From contig JAVESF010000002.1 in NCBI GenBank assembly GCA_034006765.1, positions 62,001 through 126,000 of the forward strand: a stretch of 64,000 bases of DNA. Direction: 5' to 3'. The notes under the pieces are model-generated. The model did not search any database and had not been told where the DNA came from. It saw only the letters and a program-made list of their open reading frames with translations. Source of the DNA: Paracholeplasma sp034006765. Its GTDB lineage: Bacteria; Bacillota_I; Bacilli_A; Acholeplasmatales; UBA5453. Of the stretch, positions 34,920 through 44,175 are shown in pieces. Positions within the stretch are counted from its first letter, which is position 1. Every line of letters starts with the position of its first letter. The position numbers and the translations under genes are program-made.

Positions 34920-36684
34920 CTTGGAGTTCCTCCTTAGAAAGTTGTGAATATGCCATTTCTTGGTATACTTTATTGTTTTTTAATAAGTCTTTGTGTGTCC
35001 CAATTCCCACGGCTCTACCTTTATCAAGTACAACGATTAAATCAGCATTAATAATGGTCCCGATGCGTTGGGCAACGATTAGATTAATGGCTTTATCTGT
35101 TTTGGATTTTAAAGCACTTCTTAGGGCTCTGTCCGTATTATAGTCAAGCGCACTAAATGAATCATCAAAAATATAAATTTTCGGGTCTTTAACAATGGCT
35201 CTAGCGATACATAATCTTTGACGTTGTCCACCAGAGAAATTCTTCCCCCCTTGGGCAACATGACTCTCTAAGCCTTCTTCTAGGCGACCCACAAAGTTCT
35301 TAGCTTGAGAGATATCTAGTGCTTGATTAAGCTGTTCATCACTTGCTTCTGGATTACCTATTAATAGATTCGAACGAACAGTTCCAGAAAATAACAAACC
35401 TTTTTGAGGGACATAACCAATTAGACCAAGCAATGTCTCTTGTTTAACCGCTTTGATGCTAATACCATTAATTTTGATGTCACCATTCGTTGTGTCAAAA
35501 AAACGGGGGATTAAATTAATAATGGTGGATTTTCCGCTGCCTGTTGATCCAACAAATGCGATGGTTTGACCTTCTTTTGCTTCAAAAGAAATGTCTTCTA
35601 AGACACATTCATTTGCGCCTGGGTATTTAAAACAAACATTTTCAAAACTGAGGGTGACTTTTTCATTTTCAGGAAAAACCACTGGATTTTCTGGGTCTTT
35701 GATTTTAGGCTCTGTGGTTAATACTTCCATGATACGTTTCCCAGAAACAGCCCCTCTAGGCACCATAATGAATAACATGGTTAACATCATAAATGACATC
35801 AAGATTTGAAAACCATAAATAGAGAACTGTGCTTGAATGCCAATACCATCGTAAGGATTATCTCCAAGTGTGCCTTTGAAAATCAAAGACGCCCCAATCC
35901 AAGTTATGGCAAGAGCCACTGAGTTCATGACCAATTGCATGCCTGGCATCATAAGTTGCATCCCACGGTTTACAAATAAGTTTACCTTAGTCAATTTTGC
36001 ATTGGCTTTTTCGAATTTCGCATGTTCAAACCCATCTGCATTATGAGCCCTAACCACTCTTAAACCCGTTAGATTTTCTCTAGTCACGAGATTCAATGAG
36101 TCATTAAGTTCTTGTAAAACCTTGAACTTTGGTGTCACAAAAATGAAAATAGCACTGATCATAACAACAACTGCTACGACGCCTGCAATGACAGGCAGCG
36201 TCAAAGTTAAGTTAATATCCGTAATCTTCATAATCGCCCTAATCGCAGTCATAGGCGCGGTTATGGCAAGACGTAACAATATAATCGTTACCATTTGAAC
36301 TTGTGTGATGTCATTGGTCGAACGCGTGATTAACGAGCTGGTTGAAAATTGATTGATTTCTTCTAGTGAAAATGAATCAATTTTATCGAACAATCTTTTT
36401 CTTAAATCTTTAACAAAGTTTGCCCCAATTCTTGAGGAAATGAAGTAAACAGCAATTAAAGATGAAATCGAAACTAACGAGTATCCTAACATCTCCAATC
36501 CGTTTTTTAGAATTAATGAGGTTTGTGACTGACCTGTTTGGTCTGCCTTACTAACTAGATTCACAATCTCTCTCATGTAATCTACAAGTTTTAAATCAAA
36601 ATCGACTTGGATGTATACCAATCCGATGATGACTACTATCAGTGGATAATACCACCATTTAAAGTACTTTGTAAGTTTTATCAT
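34903..36684 (-). CDS. ABC exporter half-transporter (permease-ATPase fusion), first subunit
   Basis: 593 residues. Six helices (about 10-310), then Walker A GSTGSGKSTI, signature FSGGQRQRLCIARAI, and Walker B KIYIFDDSFSALD, in which Asp replaces the catalytic Glu, with VAQR in place of the switch His. This is the usual degenerate-site half of heterodimeric exporters, here paired with the downstream subunit, which keeps Glu and His. ATG 36684 follows AAGGAGACAGC. It overlaps the second exporter gene by 17 bases. Confidence 0.93.
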   Translation of the reverse strand: MIKLTKYFKWWYYPLIVVIIGLVYIQVDFDLKLVDYMREIVNLVSKADQTGQSQTSLILKNGLEMLGYSLVSISSLIAVYFISSRIGANFVKDLRKRLFDKIDSFSLEEINQFSTSSLITRSTNDITQVQMVTIILLRLAITAPMTAIRAIMKITDINLTLTLPVIAGVVAVVVMISAIFIFVTPKFKVLQELNDSLNLVTRENLTGLRVVRAHNADGFEHAKFEKANAKLTKVNLFVNRGMQLMMPGMQLVMNSVALAITWIGASLIFKGTLGDNPYDGIGIQAQFSIYGFQILMSFMMLTMLFIMVPRGAVSGKRIMEVLTTEPKIKDPENPVVFPENEKVTLSFENVCFKYPGANECVLEDISFEAKEGQTIAFVGSTGSGKSTIINLIPRFFDTTNGDIKINGISIKAVKQETLLGLIGYVPQKGLLFSGTVRSNLLIGNPEASDEQLNQALDISQAKNFVGRLEEGLESHVAQGGKNFSGGQRQRLCIARAIVKDPKIYIFDDSFSALDYNTDRALRSALKSKTDKAINLIVAQRIGTIINADLIVVLDKGRAVGIGTHKDLLKNNKVYQEMAYSQLSKEELQDASQS

Positions 36685-36700
36685 TGCTGTCTCCTTATTC

Positions 36701-36716
36701 AGTTGATGAATCAACT
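36701..36716. promoter_or_regulatory. MarR-type operator O2
   Basis: AGTTGAT-GA-ATCAACT, a perfect 7-2-7 inverted repeat between the -10 and the ribosome site of the exporter operon. A near-identical copy lies 38 bases upstream. Confidence 0.7.
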
Positions 36717-36722
36717 TGCTCT

Positions 36723-36752
36723 ATTATAGCGCAACTTCAGTTGATGAGTCAA
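36723..36752 (-). promoter_or_regulatory. Promoter of the exporter-marR operon
   Basis: Minus strand: -35 TTGACT (36747-36752), 18-base spacer, -10 TATAAT (36723-36728). The -35 lies inside operator O1. Confidence 0.8.
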
Positions 36753-36754
36753 CT
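36739..36754. promoter_or_regulatory. MarR-type operator O1
   Basis: AGTTGAT-GA-GTCAACT, the same repeat as O2 with one change, overlapping the -35 box. Confidence 0.68.
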
Positions 36755-36764
36755 ATAAAGTGTT

Positions 36765-36789
36765 AAAAAAAATAGCCAGATGGCTATTT
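36765..36789 (-). terminator. Terminator of the small membrane protein gene
   Basis: AAATAGCC-loop-GGCTATTT followed by T8 on the minus strand; the stem overlaps the gene's TAG stop. Confidence 0.85.
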
Positions 36790-37182
36790 GTTGTTTTTTA
36801 CAATTTCCATTCCCAAATATACCCCATATAATCCCCATAACGAAATCAATGCGCCTGTTACTATATTAAGGTACTGTGAAGCTGTTTCATTTAATTGAAA
36901 TCCTGTCACTAGAATGCTTAAGATCAAAGCCGCTGACACTGCATATAAACTCAATTTAATGCGGTTTATCTCTGTTTGTTTAACGACATATAGGGTTTCT
37001 TTCGGGGTTTTGTAGTAGAAAAACAATCCCACACCTAAAATTAACACTAGCGCACTCAGTTCAATGATTGAAAAAATCAAATTGGTTTCCACTAATGACT
37101 TAATGATATTGTCTAAGCCGTAAAAGAAGAAAAACCCAAATACGCCTAATTGTAAAACAACACTTCTTTTGTATGTTTGCAT
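36784..37182 (-). CDS. Small four-helix membrane protein, unknown function
   Basis: 132 residues from ATG 37182 (GAGGTG upstream). Hydrophobic segments lie near residues 10-28, 38-58, 77-98 and 106-125. No motif I recognise. It stands alone between the exporter operon and coaD, divergent from coaD and with its own terminator. No function is proposed. Confidence 0.7.
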   Translation of the reverse strand: MQTYKRSVVLQLGVFGFFFFYGLDNIIKSLVETNLIFSIIELSALVLILGVGLFFYYKTPKETLYVVKQTEINRIKLSLYAVSAALILSILVTGFQLNETASQYLNIVTGALISLWGLYGVYLGMEIVKNNK

Positions 37183-37275
37183 GTATAACACCTCAAGAAA
37201 CATTTTAACATATTTTCATCTTTAATCTATCCTATAAACAAAATATGTTATACTTTAAGTAAATGGAGTGATATT

Positions 37276-37773
37276 ATGAGCAAAGCAGTTTACGCGGGTT
37301 CATTTGACCCGATTACACTAGGACATCTAGATATAATGACACGAGCGGCTAAACAATTTGAGACACTTTATGTGCTTGTTACTGAAAATGTTGATAAACA
37401 TCCTATATTTTCTGCAGATGATCGCGTGAGAATGATTAAAAAGGTGACCGCACAAATTCCAAACATCTATGTGTCTAAAACCTGTGATTTAGTCGTGAGA
37501 TTCGCTGAAAAGAATGGGGCTACCACTTTAATACGTGGTCTAAGAAATGTTAAAGATTTTGAAAACGAAATAGCCTTGTACCACTTTAACCGTAACCTAA
37601 ATCAAAACATTGAAACCATCATCTTGTTTCCATCTTATAAACATACTTACGTTTCCTCTTCTGCTATTAAAGAATTGGTGACCTACGATGCAGATATATC
37701 CATGTATGTGCCTCAAGAGATTCATGATGAAATCTTAAAAGGCCTTCAAACCTTTGTAAAAAACAACAAGTAA
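37276..37773 (+). CDS. coaD: Phosphopantetheine adenylyltransferase
   Basis: 165 residues. Penultimate step of CoA synthesis: 4'-phosphopantetheine plus ATP gives dephospho-CoA. Nucleotidyltransferase motif GSFDPITLGHLDI (HxGH variant TxGH) and LIRGLRNVKDFENEIA, with the late YVSSSAIKEL, are intact. A TGTTATACT extended -10 lies at 37246-37254 and GGAG precedes ATG 37276. Confidence 0.97.
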   Translation: MSKAVYAGSFDPITLGHLDIMTRAAKQFETLYVLVTENVDKHPIFSADDRVRMIKKVTAQIPNIYVSKTCDLVVRFAEKNGATTLIRGLRNVKDFENEIALYHFNRNLNQNIETIILFPSYKHTYVSSSAIKELVTYDADISMYVPQEIHDEILKGLQTFVKNNK

Positions 37774-37779
37774 TCCCCT

Positions 37780-37804
37780 GACTATCTTATGGATAGTCTT
37801 TTTT
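37780..37804 (+). terminator. coaD terminator
   Basis: GACTATC-TTATG-GATAGTC followed by a T run. Confidence 0.85.
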
Positions 37805-37864
37805 AATCTTATAATGCTTTTTTAAAAAGCTATTATTCTTCAATTAGCTCTTTATTCATATCGT

Positions 37865-37899
37865 AAAAAACCATACACCAAAAAAATACAGGTGTATGG
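37865..37899 (-). terminator. Terminator of the HAD phosphatase gene
   Basis: CCATACACC / GGTGTATGG stem with an 11-base loop and TTTTTTA on the minus strand, about 70 bases after the gene stop. Confidence 0.8.
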
Positions 37900-37968
37900 C
37901 TATCGAGTTTTATACGATTTATCGTTGTCTTATAATCAGAATACTGAAGATTCCTGTGAAAAAGCTTT

Positions 37969-38745
37969 TTATAGTAATTTTAATTCAATGACTGCCTTAT
38001 ATAAGCCATCAAGGGCGATATGGTCGGTCACAAGCGTTGCTTTAGATTTAAGCGCTTGGCTCTTTGAGTTGCCCATGGCAACGCCAACATCTGCCATTTC
38101 AATCATTTCAACATCGTTTTCACCATCGCCAAATGCGATGATTTTGTTCGCCCCAATTTCTCTTTTAATTTGACGAATCGCTTCACCTTTTGAAACTTCT
38201 TTGTGGACTAAATCTGCTCCCTCTTTATGCCAAGGGAAAAGTTTAATGTGAGGGAATTTATCTTTAAACTGTCTTAAAAGACTTTGAGATTTCCCAAATA
38301 CCCAGATTTGATAAACCTCATGGTTTAAATAAAACAAAGGATCTATCTCAGGCACTTCCATTTGATAGTCTTTTAACGCCGTTCTCACTGCATCATCCAA
38401 TTGGGTAATGACATGTTTGTCTTTACCAATAAAACCAATGCCTACATTGATTCTGTTAGCGAAGTGCAACACACTCTCACAGTCTTCTAAAGATAATGGT
38501 TTTCCATATATAAATGCATCTTCTAAATAGGCAACTGCCCCATTAATCAATATTTTCACCTTAAATAAGTCTTTGATTTCCTCTATCGCATCTAATTGTT
38601 GAAGACTTCTGCCGGTAGCCAAACCGATAATATATCGTTCATCTTTCGAGAGTTTTTGAATTAAATCTATTGTATTTGATGGGATTTTTTGGGCTTCATT
38701 GTCAAACAATGTGCCATCTACATCAAAGAATATTGCTGTTTTCAT
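37969..38745 (-). CDS. Cof-type HAD-IIB family phosphatase
   Basis: 258 residues. Motif I FFDVDGTLFD, motif II LATGRS, the C2B cap, motif III Lys in KGEAIRQIKREIG and motif IV GDGENDVEMIEMADVGVAMG are all present. Family members hydrolyse sugar phosphates, nucleotides or FMN-type substrates; the substrate here is unknown. Single gene, divergent from rnj. Confidence 0.9.
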   Translation of the reverse strand: MKTAIFFDVDGTLFDNEAQKIPSNTIDLIQKLSKDERYIIGLATGRSLQQLDAIEEIKDLFKVKILINGAVAYLEDAFIYGKPLSLEDCESVLHFANRINVGIGFIGKDKHVITQLDDAVRTALKDYQMEVPEIDPLFYLNHEVYQIWVFGKSQSLLRQFKDKFPHIKLFPWHKEGADLVHKEVSKGEAIRQIKREIGANKIIAFGDGENDVEMIEMADVGVAMGNSKSQALKSKATLVTDHIALDGLYKAVIELKLL

Positions 38746-38860
38746 AGTATCACCTGAAGTATTTTACCATTTCTTTTTGCAATTCTCTATCAATTTATGA
38801 GGTTTTCATGTAAAATAGAATTAAACATACCGCGATATCCTGACTAAGGAGGATTACAAT

Positions 38861-40555
38861 ATGAGTAAAAACGCGCTTTTAAAAGATGGAGACATCGGGA
38901 TTTTTGCGTTAGGCGGCCTAGGCGAAGTCGGCAAAAATACCTATGTCTATGAAATCGAGGATAAAATATTTTTAGTGGATGCCGGGATTTTGTTTCCTGA
39001 CAATTCATTATTAGGGATTGATTATGTAATTCCTGATTATAGTTATTTAGTTGAAAATCAAGAAAGAATTGTTGGATTATTTATTACACATGGTCACGAA
39101 GACCATATTGGCGGTATCCCCTACTTGTTGAGACAAGTTAAGATACCCAAAATTTATGCTGCAGGGATTGCGGTTGATTTTATTGAGCATAAACTATTAG
39201 AAGCCAGAGACATTAAAAAACCAAGAATCATTGAATATAAGAGCCATCATACGTATTCGTTTGGATCAACTGAGATTTCTTTTGTAAGATTGAACCACTC
39301 AATCCCTGACATGTTTGGGATTGCCTTTAAAACCAAACAAGGGGTCTTGTTTCATACCGGCGACTTTAAAATTGACTACACGCCAGTCGGCCCAGCAGCA
39401 GAGTATGAGAAATTAGCTCATCTCGGTAATGAAGGTGTTCTTTGTTTGATGTCAGATTCCACCAATGCTGAACGTGATGGTTTAACCCCATCTGAAAGAA
39501 CAGTTGGTACTGCAATCAGTGAGATTTTCTCAAAACTATCGGGTAGAATCATCATTGCAACGTTTGCATCAAATATGTATCGTATGCAACAAATCGTCGA
39601 AGCTTCTTATAAAAATGGCCGTAAGTTGGCAGTATTTGGACGTTCAATGGAACGTGCCATGGAAATCGGTCAACAAACTGGTTATGTAAGAGCACCAAAA
39701 GGTACAATCGTCAGTGGCGATCAAATCAACCAATATAAAGCAGATGAAGTAACCATCCTTTGTACTGGATCTCAAGGTGAACCCCTTGCAGCATTAAGTC
39801 GTATTGCAAATGGAACGCACCGTCAAATAAAAACACAACCCGGCGATACGGTCATCTTTTCTAGTTCACCGATTCCAGGTAACCAAGAATCCGTCAATAG
39901 AACCATTGATCAGCTTTATCGTAGAGATGTTAACGTCATCATCAACGGACCCGTTGCAGATACACACACCTCTGGTCATGGTAACAAGCCTGATTTACAA
40001 TTGATGTTGTCCTTAATTAGACCTAAATTTTTCATTCCAATTCATGGCGAGCATCGCATGCTTAAACATCATAAAGAAATCGCCGTTGAATTAGGCGTTG
40101 AAAGAGATAATATCTTGATTATGGATAATGGCGATGTTGCAGCAGTGAATGCTACTCAAATCAGACATGCTGGCAAAGTTCAAGCAGGTGATATCTATAT
40201 TGATGGTACTGGTATCGGAGATATCGGTAGTGCCATTATCAAAGAACGTAAAATGCTTTCAGAAGACGGATTACTATCCATCATTCTAACCTTAGACCCT
40301 GTTGGCAAAAAACTATTAACTGAGCCAACCGTTATTTCTAGAGGATTTATCTATATGAAAGGTAATGAAGCTATTACCAATGGCATCGGTCAAAAAGCGA
40401 AAGAAATACTACTCAGTGAATTTGAAAAGAAACAATTTAGTGAGCATCAATTAAAAATCCAAATTGTTGAACAAATTACAGAGTATGTCAAACAAATCAC
40501 TCAAAGAAAACCGATGGTGATTCCAGTATTGATGTCACTAACCCAAAAAGTATAA
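38861..40555 (+). CDS. rnj: Ribonuclease J
   Basis: 564 residues. A metallo-beta-lactamase/beta-CASP nuclease for mRNA turnover and rRNA processing. Metal motif THGHEDHIGGIPYL, FHTGDFKID, beta-CASP motifs (SDSTNAERDG) and C-terminal HTSGHGN and PIHGEHRML are intact. ATG 38861 follows AAGGAGGATTACAAT. Whether it is J1 or J2 type was not resolved; only one copy lies in this window. Confidence 0.95.
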   Translation: MSKNALLKDGDIGIFALGGLGEVGKNTYVYEIEDKIFLVDAGILFPDNSLLGIDYVIPDYSYLVENQERIVGLFITHGHEDHIGGIPYLLRQVKIPKIYAAGIAVDFIEHKLLEARDIKKPRIIEYKSHHTYSFGSTEISFVRLNHSIPDMFGIAFKTKQGVLFHTGDFKIDYTPVGPAAEYEKLAHLGNEGVLCLMSDSTNAERDGLTPSERTVGTAISEIFSKLSGRIIIATFASNMYRMQQIVEASYKNGRKLAVFGRSMERAMEIGQQTGYVRAPKGTIVSGDQINQYKADEVTILCTGSQGEPLAALSRIANGTHRQIKTQPGDTVIFSSSPIPGNQESVNRTIDQLYRRDVNVIINGPVADTHTSGHGNKPDLQLMLSLIRPKFFIPIHGEHRMLKHHKEIAVELGVERDNILIMDNGDVAAVNATQIRHAGKVQAGDIYIDGTGIGDIGSAIIKERKMLSEDGLLSIILTLDPVGKKLLTEPTVISRGFIYMKGNEAITNGIGQKAKEILLSEFEKKQFSEHQLKIQIVEQITEYVKQITQRKPMVIPVLMSLTQKV

Positions 40556-40583
40556 AAGGACCATTTCTGGTCCTTATTTTTTT
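40556..40583 (+). terminator. rnj terminator
   Basis: AAGGACCA-TTTC-TGGTCCTT followed by ATTTTTTT. The 3' arm overlaps the stop codon of the convergent methyltransferase gene. Confidence 0.88.
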
Positions 40584-41278
40584 GCGGTTACGACATACGT
40601 GATGTCTTCTTTCAAATCAAATGAATGATGGGTAAATCCCCCAAACGTGTCAATCGAATGAAACCCGACTTTTTCTAGAAAACTGACTAAAGTATGGTAT
40701 TTCAGTGGCAACAATAGTGTTTCATCAACAAATACTCTAAGCCCATCGGTTAATCTTGTCTTAAAGTGGATTTTATTGCCATCAAATTCATAGTTACGAT
40801 AAAACGAATAACTTTCATTGGTAACGGTTGATAACCCAGGAAGCTTCTTCTCGAGGATTAAATCGTAATTAATAACTTGTATGATTAATGAACCCTCTTT
40901 CTTAAGAGCCTTATGCATTTTTAATAGTGCTTCTAATACTTCGACTTCAGTGTCAAGATGAACCAATGAGTTTCCAATGCATATGATCCCTTCGTAGTGG
41001 TTACTTGTCGATAAGTTTAACATATCATCCACTTCAAAATTTACTTTAACGGATTCTCTAAAGGCTTTATCTTTAGCATATTCTATCATTGAGGTTGAAA
41101 TATCCACGCCAGTTACATCATAACCTAGATGAGCCAATGAAACTGAGTACTCACCAGACCCACAAGCCAAATCTAAAATGTGCCCTTTTTTAAAATGTCT
41201 TTCCATAAAATCTATCACTTTAGGATTTCTCGGAAATATTTTATCATAATATGCTGCAAAGTTATTGTATAGACTCAT
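40574..41278 (-). CDS. Class I SAM-dependent methyltransferase
   Basis: 234 residues. Motif I ILDLACGSGEYSVSLAHLGY, then VTGVDISTSMIEYAK and IICIGNSLVHLDTEVE. The substrate cannot be named; the fold is that of small-molecule or ubiquinone-type methyltransferases. Two bases after the exonuclease gene, so in one operon with it and uvrC. Confidence 0.85.
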   Translation of the reverse strand: MSLYNNFAAYYDKIFPRNPKVIDFMERHFKKGHILDLACGSGEYSVSLAHLGYDVTGVDISTSMIEYAKDKAFRESVKVNFEVDDMLNLSTSNHYEGIICIGNSLVHLDTEVEVLEALLKMHKALKKEGSLIIQVINYDLILEKKLPGLSTVTNESYSFYRNYEFDGNKIHFKTRLTDGLRVFVDETLLLPLKYHTLVSFLEKVGFHSIDTFGGFTHHSFDLKEDITYVVTAKK

Positions 41279-41280
41279 CG

Positions 41281-42123
41281 CTAAATTGCCCCCTTCATCT
41301 GTAATAATAAAGCATCAAAAACATACTTGGTAACCATCGCATCATCTAAGGCATCATGGCTTTGATCGTATGTTTTGTTATAGTATAACACATACGCTTT
41401 AAACAACCCTAAGTCGTCTGAAAGATTGTAGTAATTCTTATGAATCTGTAATAGGTTGATAAACATGGGTTCGGTTGTGATTGGTAGTACCTCATTAATG
41501 CGATAAGATGCTTTTAATGCAATCATATCGTTTTTTCCCCATACGATGATTTTAGGTTGATACTGCTCTATCATACCACGTAAACGCTTATAAAAATGCA
41601 TATAGTCTAATGCTTTGTCATAATAATCATCCGTAAGTTTTAAAAATTTAACGGTTCTCGGACTTATTTTCGGATATTTGGTTGGCTTAATGAAAATAGA
41701 CTCTTGTTCAATCACTTCACCATTCTTATCTCTTAATATAAAGCCAGCTTGTATGATTTCCGCTTCAAATGGTCCCTTAAAATAAGGCGGCATTGTCATT
41801 TCCAAATCTAAAAACAACAAGTAATCAAACCCATCTAATACATCGTGCATTTGTTTTCTAATGCTTGATAGGTCATATAGAATTTGATTCTTACGATAAC
41901 CAGGTTTTTCGATTAAACTGAAATAGGCAACCTGCCATGCATATCTGTTGTCTATTTTTTTTCGCTTATCATAAAGTTCAAAAGAAACTATGTGTCCTTT
42001 ATCTAAATACGCAAAGTACTTTTTAGCTTGTGATTTAGTTAAATAGTAATACTCTAATTTGCCATCAACCAGCGCACCGAAATAACTCAATCGGTCGTTA
42101 ACGCTAAATATGACTCTTTTCAT
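41281..42123 (-). CDS. DEDDh 3'-5' exonuclease family protein with N-terminal extension
   Basis: 280 residues. Exonuclease motifs are seen as DLE (106-108), Exo II Asp199 in VWGKNDM and Exo III HDALDD (His256, Asp261), giving a complete DEDDh set. This resembles KapD/ERI-1-type nucleases. The first 100 residues are a separate basic, Tyr-rich domain I do not recognise. The gene overlaps uvrC by 20 bases, suggesting a DNA or RNA repair or processing role, but no substrate is evident. Confidence 0.78.
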   Translation of the reverse strand: MKRVIFSVNDRLSYFGALVDGKLEYYYLTKSQAKKYFAYLDKGHIVSFELYDKRKKIDNRYAWQVAYFSLIEKPGYRKNQILYDLSSIRKQMHDVLDGFDYLLFLDLEMTMPPYFKGPFEAEIIQAGFILRDKNGEVIEQESIFIKPTKYPKISPRTVKFLKLTDDYYDKALDYMHFYKRLRGMIEQYQPKIIVWGKNDMIALKASYRINEVLPITTEPMFINLLQIHKNYYNLSDDLGLFKAYVLYYNKTYDQSHDALDDAMVTKYVFDALLLQMKGAI

Positions 42124-43894
42124 CTTTTTCTCTTCTTTCTAAAGACACTAAGTGGTTAATAATGATTGTCCTTAGTGACTCATTGATGCCAATAGATTGA
42201 TAGGCTTCAATAGAACCATTCTTCATATCTTCTATTGTAACAAATTTTTCCAAAAGCTTGAATTTTCTTTTTTCTCCCACCCCTGAAATTCCATCTAGAT
42301 GGGATCTAATTAAAGTTTTAGCACGGCTTTGTTTGTGAAAACTAATGGCAAATCTATGAACTTCTTCACTCATCTTACCCAAGAAACTATAAAGGTAACT
42401 AAATCGATCAATTGGATAGACTTTATCCTTGTAAATGATGGCCTCTAATTGGTGTTTATCATTCTTTTTAAGTCCAATTAGGTTGGTCTCTATGCCTAAT
42501 GCATCTAACACATTTTTTGCAGCATTGACCTGGCCTTTACCACCATCTACGATGATCATATCAGCAAGGTCAAGTCCTTCTAATAGTACTTTTTGATATC
42601 GCCTATAAATAACTTCTTTAATGGCACCATAATCATCCATCTTAGCTGTTTGCTTTAAATGATACTTGCGATACTCGTTTTTTGAAGGCTTCCCATCTTT
42701 AAACACAACCATTGCAGAAACGCTATCTGCGCCAAATAAATGTGCATTATCAAAGATTTCAATATGATTGACAGATTCAATCGAAAGCAAAGCTTTAAAA
42801 GCTTCTATAGCTTCTTGTTGTTTTTGCGTTTGAAGTCTGTTTAAATACCGATAATTCTCGAAATCATATTTCGCGTTTTTATAAGCCATATCGATGAGTT
42901 GTTTTTTGTCGCCTATCTTTGGAATACTGGCTTTTTTGCCAAAAATTAATTCAATGTCTTCTTGGATAAAAGCGCTTGAAAACAACAGTTCATCAGGCGT
43001 CAATGAAGGATCCTCATAAACAAGCGAAATGTAGTTATTAACTGCATCGTTAACGGATCCAATGTATGAGAAAATATCACTTTTCACATCAATAATTTTC
43101 CCACTACGCATCTTAAGTATCTGAATCGAGACATCTTCATGATCTCCAAAGAAAGCGATAAAATCTCTGTCTTTATAATCATTTAAACTCATTAATTGTT
43201 TTTCTGTGGTATGCTCAATAGACTCTATCATTTCTTTATACTCTAACGCTTTTTCAAAATGTAGACTGTCTGATGCTTGATACATTTCTTTTTTCAAGTC
43301 ATCAACGACTTTCTTTGTGTCTCCTTTTAAAAATGCGGTGATTTCAGAAAGAATCGGTTTATAATCAATGGGTTCTTTTTTTATACATGGTGCTAAACAC
43401 TGATTCATGTGATAATAAAGACACGCTTTTTTTGGCATCTTTTCACATTTTCTCAAGGGGTATATTTTATTTAGAAGTTTAACCGTATCTCTGGCTTTAT
43501 ATACCGAAGGATAGGGGCCAAATCGTTTGCCTTTTTTAGCCGTTGAATCTCTTTCTACAATTAACCTAGGGTTTTTTTCATCCGTAATGGTAATGTAAGG
43601 ATACGTTGCATCATCTGTCAATTTAATGTTATATCGAGGCATGTGTGCTTTGATTAGATGTAATTCTAGAATGAGTGATTCTCTTTCTGTTCGCGTTTGT
43701 ACAAAATTAAAATCGGCTATTTCTTGAATTAGCCGTGTGGTTTTTGCGTTGTGTGATCCAGTAAAGTAACTTTTTACACGTTTTTTTAGATTTTTCGCTT
43801 TTCCCACATAAATGATTGCCCCTTTGTCATTTACCATCAAATAACATCCAGGCGAATCTGGTAGTGTTTTTAGCTTCTCATGAATATGATTCAA
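42104..43894 (-). CDS. uvrC: Excinuclease ABC subunit C
   Basis: 596 residues. Makes the two incisions in nucleotide excision repair. N-terminal GIY-YIG domain (PDSPGCYLMVN...IIYVGKAKNLKKRV), UVR motif region (LKKEMYQASDSLHFEKALEY), the RNase H-like domain (EIFDNAHLFGADSVSAMVVF, DMIIVDGGKGQVNAA) and C-terminal HhH (LDGISGVGEKRKFKLLEKF). The start is TTG 43894 with GAGGTG seven bases upstream. uvrA and uvrB are not in the window. Confidence 0.96.
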   Translation of the reverse strand: MNHIHEKLKTLPDSPGCYLMVNDKGAIIYVGKAKNLKKRVKSYFTGSHNAKTTRLIQEIADFNFVQTRTERESLILELHLIKAHMPRYNIKLTDDATYPYITITDEKNPRLIVERDSTAKKGKRFGPYPSVYKARDTVKLLNKIYPLRKCEKMPKKACLYYHMNQCLAPCIKKEPIDYKPILSEITAFLKGDTKKVVDDLKKEMYQASDSLHFEKALEYKEMIESIEHTTEKQLMSLNDYKDRDFIAFFGDHEDVSIQILKMRSGKIIDVKSDIFSYIGSVNDAVNNYISLVYEDPSLTPDELLFSSAFIQEDIELIFGKKASIPKIGDKKQLIDMAYKNAKYDFENYRYLNRLQTQKQQEAIEAFKALLSIESVNHIEIFDNAHLFGADSVSAMVVFKDGKPSKNEYRKYHLKQTAKMDDYGAIKEVIYRRYQKVLLEGLDLADMIIVDGGKGQVNAAKNVLDALGIETNLIGLKKNDKHQLEAIIYKDKVYPIDRFSYLYSFLGKMSEEVHRFAISFHKQSRAKTLIRSHLDGISGVGEKRKFKLLEKFVTIEDMKNGSIEAYQSIGINESLRTIIINHLVSLERREKDEKSHI

Positions 43895-43944
43895 TCACTA
43901 ACACCTCTAATAAACATTTTAACATAAAAAAATAAAAGTAGAAG

Positions 43945-44172
43945 TTACTCTTCTACTTTATCTAAGAATTCTACTTGGATTTTATCTTCCAAAACTTCTT
44001 CTAGTGCAATGCCAACTGGCTTTTTGCATAGCGGGTCTTCCAAGGGTGTGCCGTCAGCTTGTATCGATTTAGCTCTCTTAGCTGCGACATATGCTAATTT
44101 GTATTTTGAATCAATTTTCTCTAACAATTGATCGATTGATGGGTATCTCATACCATCTTTTTGATAATTCAT
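43945..44172 (-). CDS. rpoZ: RNA polymerase omega subunit
   Basis: 75 residues. Omega pattern MRYPSIDQLLEKIDSKYKLA, YVAAKRAKSIQ and CKKPVGIALEEVLEDKI. Supports assembly of beta'. Three bases after gmk, the usual gmk-rpoZ pair. Confidence 0.92.
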   Translation of the reverse strand: MNYQKDGMRYPSIDQLLEKIDSKYKLAYVAAKRAKSIQADGTPLEDPLCKKPVGIALEEVLEDKIQVEFLDKVEE

Positions 44173-44175
44173 TGA

